From Tubulanus polymorphus (taxonomy: Eukaryota > Nemertea > Palaeonemertea > Tubulaniformes > Tubulanidae), in contig NC_134028.1 in the NCBI RefSeq assembly GCF_964204645.1, positions 15,863,263 to 15,927,262 on the forward strand: a DNA stretch of 64,000 nucleotides, read 5' to 3'. This document shows positions 25,430 through 36,696 of this stretch, one piece after another (the stretch's first letter is position 1; each line of letters begins with the position of its first letter). A program made the translations under genes and the position numbers. The notes under the pieces were generated by a model, which was not told the origin of the DNA, made no database searches, and worked only from the letters and a program-made list of their open reading frames with translations.

Positions 25430-26610
25430 TATCAGCCGATAGTGCTTGTTTATCGTTACAAGTATATTTCACAAAACTTATTTGCAGGAATGTACCTCCT
25501 CAATGATAGCAGACTATAAACATAAGCATAATTATCAGGTTATTGTGAATTCAGCCCAGCCATTACTTAAAATCAGTAACCACAATGTCACATTTAAAGA
25601 GACATTCAATTCTGAGGGGATGTCACCTATGAAAGTAATATAGAATGAGACATCACATTGAAAAGCGATTTCTGAAAGTGATGTTTATGAAGAGACGTCA
25701 AATTTGCGGAGCAATATTGTTTCCAAAGACCATGAAGAGACGTTGCATTTGCAATGTGACGTAGTTTCTAAAAGCCTTAATCATGACGAGACATCGCTCT
25801 TCTAGAGAGACGTTGCTTTTTCCCGTTTTTGTAAGAGTAGCAAGTGAATCCCCTAGCAAGCGCGTTAGTACACGTGAGCTGTTAATATTTTACCAATGTT
25901 GCAATTAATTTGTTTTTATGGCTTATTTACTAATAAAAAGATTTGAAAATATTTCACTTTTTAAAATTCACGGGCCAGCAGTTATCTTGATGGAGAAAAT
26001 TATGAAGTATTAATTCGTGGAAAGAATATTACACAGTACTAATTTGCTTATAAGAATGCTGTGGCAGAGTTCCTGACTCTATGTGGGTATCGTTCGGATA
26101 ACCGATGCTTTACGCTGGCTCAGACACCAATGCTATGATTTTTTCGAAAGTAAAACCCTTAGAATGACAGCAATTTCATTGCTTTCTAAATTGGATCCAC
26201 CATTTGAGTTAATCTGTGATGTGTAAAGTTGTCATATATTTCACAATTATACTTGATAACTTAAACTACATTGCCCCCAGTGTGAGGCTTTTAGACTAGA
26301 AATGAGCCAACCAACTCACTAATCTGGTATTGAAATCCCACTATACAGCTTAGCATCTCAGCACATCCACGTTAGGAAATATAGTTCCTGCTATGGCTTG
26401 AAACCAATAATCATAAGCTTCAAATACTAAGATAATAAGAACAAATTAAACCAGAGTTCTCTAGCCTTTGCGTACTTAGTGTTACCAATTGTGTTTTTGA
26501 AGGAAATAGTTTTTGTGTGCACATTATGATGACATGTAAGAGTAACAATATTCATCTTAGCCCATTTCTCTCATATTCATAGACATAAATGTAATACATA
26601 TTCTTTTACT
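25430..26610. other. Intronic sequence with no recognised gene
   Basis: AT-rich DNA before the next EXOC7 exon. 25600-25830 contains several words with 'gagacgtc/gagacatcac' spaced by 30-50 bp, a weak internal repeat. Nothing else is identifiable. Confidence 0.4.
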
Positions 26611-26618
26611 TATTCAAG

Positions 26619-26657
26619 GGTGCAAAATTAATGGAAACATTCGTTGACTGTATAAGA
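26619..26657 (+). CDS. EXOC7: EXOC7 (exocyst subunit Exo70), internal exon
   Basis: A 39-nt exon (13 codons, phase 0 at both ends) between TATTCAAG and GTAAGT. It encodes GAKLMETFVDCIR, the short helix that precedes the most conserved Exo70 segment. It joins the exon at 26747 across an 89-bp intron, giving CIR-NDPDKQ. The join matches the order I know from animal Exo70 proteins. Confidence 0.93.
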
Positions 26658-26746
26658 GTAAGTTTTTTATTAATATTTCAGTACTTCTGCTTTATGAATA
26701 TGGTGGCATGTTTATCATTATTTAAAAAGAATTATTACATTTTTAG

Positions 26747-26876
26747 AATGATCCTGATAAACAATCCAATATGCCAAGAGATGGTACTGTGCATGAGTTG
26801 ACTAGTAATGTAATGATGTTTCTGTCACAACTGTTGGAATATGCTGATACAGCAGGTGCAATGCTAGTGACTCAAG
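26747..26876 (+). CDS. EXOC7: EXOC7 (exocyst subunit Exo70), conserved core exon
   Basis: A 130-nt exon between TTTTTAG and GTAATT, starting in phase 0 and ending in phase 1. It encodes NDPDKQSNMPRDGTVHELTS and then a leucine-rich helix ending ADTAGAMLVTQ. The words MPRDGTVHELTSN and TAGAML are hallmark residues of metazoan Exo70, which makes this the strongest identification in the window. No stop or frameshift is present. Confidence 0.97.
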
Positions 26877-27386
26877 GTAATTATAAATGGATGACTCTCC
26901 ATTAACAGAAAGAAGAAGCAAGTTATAAAGTAAGCCTCTTCTAATGCAAGAGTGTTCTATAAATTGTTTTTTATTTGCCAAATAATTCACATAATTGATA
27001 ATATTTAAGGGTTTCTGTCTAACCTACATATCTTTGAGACCAAAATGTCATTGAAATTTTTCTATGAAGACAAAATGCCTTGTTTATGGTATATATCATT
27101 CTGAAACTGATGTTATAATTGAATTTTATAAATGACCTTTTTGGGATCAACTGTGTTGATCTTATAAAATGGTCCTGAGAGTAACTTTCTGTTAGCTCTT
27201 GGTGGCACAAATTGTAACCACTGGATATACCCAAGCGTTATTTAGTCGTTAGGAGGGAATTAGGTGTTGGAATTCATATAGCGAGTTTCGTCCATCAGCT
27301 CTATGGCCATTTGGAAGCTGGGAGAAAATGTGCAAAATGAATTTTTCCCCATTCTGCTAATTGATGCTTGACCTTGTTTCATGTGT

Positions 27387-27660
27387 AATCAGTACTCATT
27401 CGTAGGTGGAGAAAATTTTTTCTGCATTATATTGAAACTTAAGCATATTTTGTTACTACAATCAATTGGAAAGTTGTAGCTCATGACATGTTCTATGATC
27501 GTCAGGGATTCAACCAGACAAATCCCTTCGGATTTTTTTAAATTCCCTGACAGTCCTGCTTTATAATGTAAATTCATCCCTGTAACATAATTTGTACTTG
27601 CAAGACTGTCGAAATAAATGAAATGAAATGAAAATGAAATTGTGATGAGTTTCAAGCCCA
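27387..27660 (+). repeat. Core-repeat fragment interrupted by a small retroposon
   Basis: 27387-27496 is a core unit of the third family ('cagtactcattcgtaggtgg', 'ttgttactacaatcaattgg'). It stops at 'tctatgat' and resumes at 27643 ('gtgatgagtttcaag'). The ~146 bp between ends in '(gaaat)n' preceded by 'ttgtacttgcaagactgtcg', which looks like the 3' end and tail of a LINE or LINE-derived SINE. Confidence 0.65.
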
Positions 27661-27664
27661 TTGG

Positions 27665-28905
27665 TTTTTAGCCCACTTGGGACTTTAGTCCCAGCGGGCT
27701 ATTGCGTTCACTTTTCGTCCACCGTCCATCTGTAGACGGAATCCAGTTATTTTGGGAAGTTTTGAAGACGCTTCAAGATAATGTCTTGATATTTGATTTA
27801 TACATGTATCTACCCTAGATACATCTTCAGCCCAAAAACTGGCCCTGTCAGATTCAAGATGGCCGACTGGCAGCCATTGTTGTTCGCCAAAATCAGCACT
27901 TTTTACACATTTTCGAAGTTTACGAGGGAAATTTTGAAGACGCTTTGATCAATTACCTTGATCTTTCGTACATATTTGAATCTACCAAGGGCCCATCAGC
28001 ATGAGAAAAATTGGGTCGATCTGACTCAAGATGACCGTCCTATGACCTTTTTAGTGGCCAAAAATGTCAATTTTGGCCAGAATTCTAGGTCCTGTAGCTT
28101 CCTACTGGTTTGCCACTTCTCATTGCAATTTGTGATGGGTATTCTTCAGAAAGGGATGTTTTATCCCTGAGACAGGTTTGTTGATCAGCCAATTATGAGG
28201 CAATTGGCGGTCATCTTGGTGTCATCAGTACTCATTTGTAGGTGGGAAAAAGTTTTTCCACATTAAATTGATACCTAAGCATATTGTGTTACTATATTCA
28301 ATTGGAAAGTTGTAGCCCATAACGTGTTCTATGATTTTGGTGAGTTTCAAGGTCATTGGTTTTTGTATGTGGCCACCAGGGGGCGTTGAATAATACAATA
28401 ACTTAGTATTTCTATATTATAAATGTACCTATGCATATTTTGTTACCACAATCAATTGCAAAGTTGTAGCTCATGACATCTTCCATGATTTTGGTGAGTT
28501 TTAAGAACATTAGTTATTCTATATGGTCACCAGGGGGCGTTGAATAGTAGAATAACTTAGTATTTCCTTATTAGATTGGTACCTATTCATATTTTGTTAC
28601 CATGATCAATTGCAAAGTTGTAGTTCATGACATGTTCTATGATTGTGGTGAGTTACAAGGTTATTGGGTTTTGAATATGGTCACCAGGGGGCGTTGAATA
28701 GTAGAATAACTTTGTATTTCCATATTAAATTGGTAACGAGGCATACTTTGTTATCACAATCAATTACAAAATCATAGTTGCTGACCTATTCTATGATTGT
28801 GGTGGGTTTCAAGGTCATTGGTTTTTGTATATGGTCACCAGGGGGCGTTGAATATTGAAATTGTTAGATTGAGCATTTGAACCAACTTCCCAAGTGGGCA
28901 TGGTG
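27665..28905 (+). mobile_element. Third hairpin-headed family, copy 1 (hairpin plus ~150-bp core repeats)
   Basis: Head: TTTTTAGCCCACTTGGGACT with inverse AGTCCCAGCGGGCTA (hairpin 27669-27701), then 'ttgcgttcacttttcgtcc'. A ~500-bp unique body follows (words 'aagatggccgactggcagcc'). From about 28200 there are four core units ending in 'ggtcaccagggggcgttgaa' (28370, 28525, 28680, 28845). Copy 2 at 32608-33845 matches along its whole length. The head/body/core layout resembles non-autonomous 'pearl' or Helentron-type elements of bivalves; that comparison is inference. Confidence 0.85.
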
Positions 28906-31900
28906 TCCATTTTTAATATAAACGAGCTTTCCTAATTGTCCAGATCCGTTGAGAAATTGATTGGGGGAGGTTTGCTGTGTCTGGCATTATGTTTTAGCTC
29001 ACAAAACTGAGTATTTTTAGCCTTGACCATACTAGGCCCATAGATTTTCATAATGTGCTACCACTGGTATTGCCAATATATTGCCAACTACTGTGAAAAA
29101 AATAACCAGTTCGTGCTGCCATTTAGAATTGAAACAAGACTGTTTTGGAAACATGCTGTGACCCCTACTTTGAGCTATGTTGCAGTTTACCTGCAATTCA
29201 GTAATTTCAGTAATCAACAGAAATTTTCATCAAACGTCCTGCTTTATTCATAATCCCTGGTTCGCATCCCTGTTTTTGTATGTTACGTAATGGTAGTATC
29301 AAACGAATTACTCAAAACAGCGCGATAGTTCTCTGAAATGCAATTTGAATAGCCAGCTGTAATTTTGGATCGATAAAAGTAAATTTCTCACTGTATTCTG
29401 CTACTATCAATGTTTCGTTTAGATAGCGATATTGTGACGGCAAGCAGTAGCGATTGCAAGGGCTTTATGAATCGATTTTTCTTGGTCAATACAACTATAA
29501 AGCAGTGCGAAATCAACGAAAATAAGAAATTGTTGATATTCATTAAGCAAAAATTGCAACCTATATTGCTATCTATACATTCTGTTCTCATAGGCGACCG
29601 TCAATCGCGCAGTGGAAAGGAAAGGTAAAATTTTCCATCACTGATTAGCGTTCGTTGCACATTCAAATGAAGAATTTAACAGCTTAGGATTATCCAAATT
29701 AGTATATTTTATTATATTTGTATCAGTATAATAGATGTGACACTTTAATACATGATCAACAAAAATCATAACAAAACGATACGGGTATTTATTGTTTATA
29801 TTCTGGTGACGGAAGTGGTACATCGGCTATTGAAGTCTCACGTATAAGCAAACAAATGATTCTTCGAAATCCTGCCAAACGTGATAAAAAGAACCTTTTT
29901 GAAATTTTGGTCATTCTAACCAGGATTTTCATCCAGTAGCATTCAGGGATGTAGAAAAATACAAAAGTAAAACCATTTTTGCTCCTTTTTTCAATGAATT
30001 TGTTTCACAGACAGGGAATGAATAAAAAAAGCTAAACCTTATTTTATGTGAACTTAATGATGAATTCAGTGGCAGTTTGAATTCAGTGGCGGTTCCTGTA
30101 AACCAAGCTATTAGAAAATGAGGCGTAAGGAGCACTTGCTACTGTCGCAAAAATTTCCCTCCAACTGTTTGTATATTTGCTAGCAGGTAAAACATTAACC
30201 ATTCAATACGATACCACTATATAATGTACCAATGCTTCAAGGCCCACTGGCCTCTTGTTATACAGATAACAAAGCATGTAACAGGTTTTTCTTGAAAATA
30301 AAGCCCTGTGACCTGTAAGATTTTTCACAAAGACTAGTAATGAATTATGTTTTTGCAGATATCTTAAGTCTATATTTCCAAATTGGATGATTTTCTTGGG
30401 AACGATGGATCAAGCAGGCTGGACCTTATGTCCCTGGGCACTTGTTAAAATAAACCAATTTGCACGATTAAGAGACATACATTAGTAATATAGTTTTACA
30501 AATAGTATGATAACAGGACCTTGAGAGCATGTGACCTATGGTTCTCTAGTTGATGTGAAAGCTTGTAACAGTCATAGTTCCCTCTTCTCTCATGTATGAT
30601 AAGTCATATTAGATTTGATTACGACCATCAATGGCTACATTTTTTTGATGATGTTTCAGGCAAAATTCTATAAATTTATACATTTTCCTCGAAAATGGAA
30701 GACCCATGTTCCAACAAACCAGGATATACATTCTTGTTAGCACTGGATTATATAAGATATGGATTCTTTGGTCATATTTGCAGCTTATATAGTTGGTGCA
30801 TCTACATGGTATGAACCGGAGGTGCCAAATTTGTTTTTCAAAGGCAAGTCCAGCGTCAAAGCTTTGAATTTTAGTATGCTAAAAGTAACCTAAGTAGACA
30901 GTACATTTGTAAATTTGGCTTATATCGCATTTTACACAATTGGGACGATAGGTAACAACTACGTAACTCAATTAATTGCTTTGATGGACATGGACCCTGT
31001 TTCAGAGTTTTTGGTTGTACTTTGACCTTTCAGTGAAATCATTTTTAATTATGAAGTGAAATTTTTAGCCAGAACTTTGGAACTGGATCCTACATTTAGT
31101 AGTTTAGAACAATTGTAACATCAACTGAGTACATTCTTATAACTGTTTCGTTGTAAAAAAGGCTCTAATTGCACTTTAACACTGTAACCATGATGCTAAC
31201 ATATAAGCCTTATGCCAGAAGTTAGAAAACATGTATCACAACACTTAAAGCGGATTTTATGAAAATTAGCTCTGTTAGTCCACATTCATACAGACAATGA
31301 GAATCTTACCTACTTTAATTGTCAATTGTATTAATCGATAGTGCTCACCGATCCATGACTACGGCACAGTGAAATAAAAAGAGGCATCAACTTGAAAGAG
31401 GGCATGCATCCATCCTCAGAAAGTGATGTATTCGCTAGGTACGTCGCTAGGCAGACTGAGGGGGCCAGAATAACATTTCATGTTATTTTAAAGCATTTTT
31501 CAAGCACTTGAGCATTATAGAAGAGAACGGTCACCAAGCAGATTCCAAGTGAAAATTGATCTGAACCTGCCTTTTTATTGCTCAAAATTTGTGTGCCCTT
31601 ATTTGATATATCATGCCAAGAGATTTTTTGTTAAAATCTGCCCTTTTCACTTAAACTTATAGTGCAACAATAATGTAGAATAGTGCCCTTTTGAGCAAAG
31701 GAGATTGCCTCGTATTGCCTTTTTTATATTGGGGAATCTATTTAAATTCACGTTTTGGTTTAGGCTTAGTACCAGGGATGAAAATCTTATGCGGAAATCC
31801 GCGGTTGGATGCTATTTTTATCATTCTTGTGATTCGTGTCGATTTGTTGAGAAAATGGAGGGGGGTACCTGGTAGTGGTTATAGTTTTGAGAAAGTTGTG

Positions 31901-32240
31901 TGTTGAGAACATAGCACACTTAATGAACAGATCATAAACGTGTCTTAACTGGTGCTATGATCTCCAAATTGCTCATATACAACATCGTTGCAAAACATTA
32001 AGCCACCTGCCAGCGCGAGTTTCATCAGTAAAAATCAATAATTTCAATCCACGCACTTTGTGTTGGTCCCGAGCAAAGGATAGGAAAATTATAGATAGGG
32101 GCTCCGCTACAATAACCTAAAATATTTTTGACAAGTACTCATGCACTTCCTGCATAGCAGCACCATTCGTATTCAAATTGAGGGAATCACGGTTATAGAA
32201 TATTTGAAACATGCAGCTAGGGATTCGAACCTGACTGGTC
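28906..32240. other. Intronic sequence, no recognised gene
   Basis: About 3.3 kb inside an EXOC7 intron. I see no protein motif. 30243-30262 holds a hairpin (CAAGGCCcactGGCCTcTTG), and similar low-complexity text recurs near 41155-41290 ('ttgttaaaat', 'gaccttgagagcatg'), so parts of it are probably another old repeat family. An open frame at 29410-29628 (72 codons) has no recognisable features. Confidence 0.45.
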
Positions 32241-32535
32241 TTACTATATGTATCTAAAAGTTGGATATTGTCGGAGCCATCCTTTTCATTTCCATCCAGA
32301 CATAAACAACAGACGATGGCAGCAGTCTTATTTTGTCATTAGTCAATGCTGGAAAATGAGCCTCAGATGCTCCAAAATCCCCTTGAAATTTCAAAATTTG
32401 TTTTTGGGGGGACTCCCAAACGTTTCACAGTTTCAGTTTCACAGTAAGGGACTTCGCACCTTCGGTGCTCGCAATTGGCCTAGTAGTTTTACTTATTACC
32501 GCGTTTTTCAAACTACTCCGTTTTCATCCCTGTAG
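32240..32535 (+). repeat. Interspersed repeat shared with 45815-46110
   Basis: Shared words in order include 'ggatattgt', 'ggagccatcctt', 'agacataaacat', 'cattagtcaa', 'gctggaaaatg', 'gcctcagatg' and 'caaaatccc', with ~80% agreement by eye. Non-coding. A B-box-like word on the - strand at 32221-32232 (GGTTCGAATCC) precedes it without a clear A box. Confidence 0.7.
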
Positions 32536-32607
32536 TACAGAAAGGCAATTTTCATTGCTCACAAATTGCGTGCCCTTTGATTCATTTTTTGCCCAAAACC
32601 AAATTTT

Positions 32608-33845
32608 TAGCCCACTTGAGACTTTAGTCCCAGCGGGCTATTGCGTTCACTTTTCGACCGTCGTCCGTCCGTCCGTAGACGGAATCCAGTTATTTTGGGA
32701 AGTTTTGAAGACTCTTCAAGGTAATGTCTTGATATTTGGTTTATACATGTATCTACCCTAGACACATCTTCAGCCCAAGAAATGGCCCTGTCAGAATCAA
32801 GATGGCCGACTGGCAGCCATTGTTGTTCGCCAAAATCAGCTCTTTTTACACATTTTTGAACTTATTGAGGGAAATTTTGAAGATGCTTTGATCAATTACC
32901 TTGATCTTTCGGATATATGTGAATCCCCCCAGGGTTCATCAGCATAACAAAAATTGGGTCGATCGGACTTAAGATGGCCGTCCTATGACCTTTTTAGTGC
33001 CCAAAAATGTTAATATTGGCCCGAATTCTGAGTCCTGTAGCTTCCTACTGGTTTACCATTTCTCATTGTAATTTGTGATGGGTATTCTTTGGAAAGGGAT
33101 GTTTTATACCTGAGACAGGTATTTTTCATCAGCCAATTATGCCATCTTGGTGTCACCAGTACTCATTCATAAGTGGGAAAAAGTTTTTCCACATTATATT
33201 GATACCTAAGCGTATTTTGTTACCACAATCATTTAGAAAGTTGTAGCTCATAACGGGTTCTATGATTGTAGTGAGTTTCAAGGTCATTGGATTTTGTATA
33301 TGGCCACCAGGAGGCGTTGAATAATGCAATATCTTAGCATTTCTATATTATATTCGTACCTATGCATATTTTGTAACCACAATCAATTGGAAAGTTGTAG
33401 CTCATGACATGTGAGGGTGATGGTTGTGAGTTTTAAGGACATTGGTTATTATATATGGTCACCAGGGGTGTTGAATAGTAGAATAACTTAATATTTCCTT
33501 ATTATATTGGTACCTAGGCATATTTTGTTACCATGATCAATTGCAAAGTTGTAGTTCATGACATGTTCTATGAATGTGGTAATTTTCGAGGTCATTGGGT
33601 TTTGAATATCGTCACCAGGGGGCGTTAAATAGTAGAATAACTTAGTTTTTCCATATTGAATTGGTAACGAGGCATATTTTGTTATCACAATCAATTACAA
33701 AATCGTAGCTGCTGACATGTTCTATGATTGTGGTGAGTTTCAAGGTTTCGCATTGGTTTTTGTATATGGTCACCAGGGGGCGTTGAATATTGAAATTGTT
33801 AGATTGTTGAGCATTTGGAACCACTTCCCAAGTGGGCATGGTGTC
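32608..33845 (+). mobile_element. Third hairpin-headed family, copy 2
   Basis: Same order as 27665-28905: hairpin TTTTTAGCCCACTTGAGACT / AGTCCCAGCGGGCTA, 'cgaccgtcgtccgtccgtccg', unique body, then four core units with 'caccaggaggcgttgaa', 'caccaggggtgttgaa', 'caccagggggcgttaaa' and 'caccagggggcgttgaa'. The box has mutated in two of the four. It ends 'gtgggcatggtgtccctgg'. Confidence 0.88.
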
Positions 33846-35065
33846 CCTGGACCCCTAGTTTCAAGGGCACTCTAAAACTGCTACTGTTGCACGTTGTTCG
33901 CTGTTGAGTAGAATTCATACTCCGAAAACTTATACCGGCCATCCATGGATCCACGCAAGAAAGGAATAAACACATTGACTTTCATAACAAGTTCTAACTT
34001 ATAACTTGTAACATAAAATATAATTAAACTTACAACAATTATGGTTTTAGTCTAATACAACTTGGGTCTGCGTTTTACTTCTGAAACGCTTCTCACATCA
34101 AAACCACGGACGACTGCCTAGCCTTTGCTTCCAAAACCGAATGTGTTAAAAGACGGAATTAACGAATAACGCGAACGACTGCGCACACACGAGAACGTGA
34201 TTTAGGATCAACGGCGCAAACACGCCACTACGAACTAGAATTAATGACGGCGCAAACACATGCACTAGAATTAACGATATTTATTGAAAACACGCAACCT
34301 GCTGGTCACGACACATGACACGTCGCCACGTGGTGGTCGGGACATCCGAATTCATCGCTAATATTTCCGGTGACTGCATTACTCTTGCTGACGACGACGA
34401 CTATTCAGACTCCAACACACCAACCACACGCTATGAACACCATTTTAACCAAAACAATAGCATCAAGCACAAAATTTGCCTGATTTCTTCAGAGAGCCAA
34501 TCGCTCAAAACTTTTACTTATGGCAGCCATGTTTTTACTTCACCTATAGATGTCAGCACCTGCCGACTACAATATCTTGAAAACTAAAAACCCTAACTCA
34601 ATATTGCAAGACGAATCACACGTAGTGCTTGTGTGATAGTTTCGATCCGCGCCTGTGATCTTAAAGTCGACATCCACCACTAGCTCATAGAATTTTCGAC
34701 ATTTCAATTAACATTCTACTTTTTTTCCATTTCGAGTTTTAAGAAACCCGGAAGTAAATTTTCAGCAACAATTGTGCAACTTCTGTCCATACGGTCTGCC
34801 TTGAAGAATGAAATGTGACAAACATTATTGGTGTCTTATATTTAAAAATGTATACTTTTTTGGGTACATTTCTTGTCATGACACCAAAAAAGTGACAATC
34901 GTCTGACAATTTTGTACAAATGTCTTAATCTTTAAACATAGTCCAGTAGTCCGTAAATATCAGTATGGTTTCTTTTAAAAAAATATTGTCCCCGATCCAT
35001 AGTATCATCAAAATTATTTAGACATATTTTTACTCTTGAGCAAGTCTTTCATGTTTTTTTATCAG
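33846..35065. other. Intronic sequence with no recognised gene
   Basis: Words such as 'gaattaacga' and 'gcgcaaacac' recur three times in 34150-34300, a weak internal repeat that might be part of an old LTR or satellite. The open frame 34315-34587 is not recognisable. Confidence 0.4.
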
Positions 35066-35069
35066 GAGA

Positions 35070-35425
35070 ATTCGACCATATCACTCCAGTTCTTCAGGAC
35101 CTTTACTTGCCACCCGTTTCTGCAAGAATCCAGTATAATATGGCACTGAATCATCTGGCTTCTTTATACTTTTCCTGACTGTTACACGTACCTCTACGTT
35201 CTGCTATTTAGGAGAGACTGCTTGTTCCAATTTTCGGCTTGTCTTCATATGGTGGTAGAGGATTCTCCACATATGCTCCCAGACTGTGGAATAACCTCCA
35301 TGCGAACATACCTGACCCCATTTCTTTGTCATGTGATTCGTTCAAGCACACTGAAAACCGTTTTATCCCGAACTAGCAACACAGTTTCTAGAGGAGCCCA
35401 TTCAAGCTTTTATAAGGAGCTTTAA
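35070..35425 (+). pseudogene. LINE ORF2 C-terminal fragment
   Basis: Frames on the + strand give FDHITPVLQDLYLPPVSARI, then LLVPIFGLSSYGGRGFSTYA and PRLWNNLHANIPDP. These are the conserved tail motifs (HITPVLxxLxWLPV, and APxLWNxLP) after the RT domain of CR1/L2/Rex-type LINEs. It is 5'-truncated and frame-shifted. 35430-36590 downstream shows nothing recognisable. Confidence 0.8.
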
Positions 35426-36596
35426 GCTATATAAGTGACAATTTATTATTAGGGCATATTATTTTATGGACTTTGCGGTCAGCAAAACATCAATAACAAC
35501 AGAAACTGAACGCCTTAACAGGAAGAGGAAAGCAACAGAGAAAATGTCTGAGTATATATAGAAGCGTAAAGTTCTGTAAATACATGTATCAATAAATCAA
35601 TCAAAATGTTCATATTTCTATAGCTATATATTTCTCTCATATATAAATGTTCATATTGAGGAAAGGTACTTTATCACGATGATATATTAATCTTCTGTTT
35701 CTTATCCCTATTCTTTATTGTTAAAAACAAAGCAATGTTACAAACAAAATTTTCAGGTTTCATGTATGTAAGTTGAGCTCAAAACCTTACAATGCCAGCA
35801 TTGTAAGTATCGCTCCTGTTTGAGTATTTGAGTAGTGACACAATAAGCATGCTTGTGGGACCTTCTGAAGCATTTGATCTCAGCGGCGGCAGTGGTTGTA
35901 CGCCCTTTTCTCTACACCAGTCTTTATATATGTTCACATGAACACAATTTGAATTGTACTTACAGGTTTCATAAATATAGTGCCAGTGCTGCCCTTAAGA
36001 AAATGGTGGGGTGGTAAGAAATTTTTTTTCCCGACCTTCATGCTGATCCATGTTTCTACCCAGGGCACATTTTAATTAGGTAGTCTAATTTTTTAGCCAG
36101 GTGATTTATGAGAATAATAATGGTTTAAACAAGAAATGAAAATTGTTTTTTCTTATTCTAATTTGGGATTCATAACTGGATTAGGAAGCTAGAAATATAA
36201 ATACGTTTATTAGTGTTAAAACTGTAATTTTTATTTCCAAATTTCATTCAACAAAGGCCTCATATAAGATATTCTTACCGGAATGGTTTCATTGAATCAA
36301 AGTTAGTTTTGCTTACCAGATCGAATCTTTTTTGCATTAAAAAACGTCTGTATCGACGCCTGTCGTTTCATTGCCATTTTGCTGAGTCAGCTGATCGACG
36401 AAGTTTTATTACTAACAGAAAAGACTGTGCTCTAATTTCAGTTGCTGCTATAATTATTCATGAATAATTTAACTTTTTTCATTAAAAAAACTTTCATCTA
36501 AACTCCACACAAAACAATAAATTCATACACGTGGGCTTGTGAGCAGCGCCGCGCCGCTTAAAGCATGTATTACACTACTCTACTGTATACTGCGTT

Positions 36597-36597
36597 A

Positions 36598-36638
<41 letters not shown>

Positions 36639-36640
36639 AT
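36597..36640. repeat. (GT)n microsatellite
   Basis: A run of about twelve GT dinucleotides passing into (GTATGT)n. Confidence 0.97.
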
Positions 36641-36696
36641 GCTGCGAGCAATCAATTGCTTGTAGGTGTGTGTAAGCGGGCCCTGAACTTCGCTGA

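Noticed and set aside
32221-32232. B-box GGTTCGAATCC (- strand) as a tRNA gene
   Set aside because: No A box or cloverleaf partner strands nearby; a chance or relic B-box.
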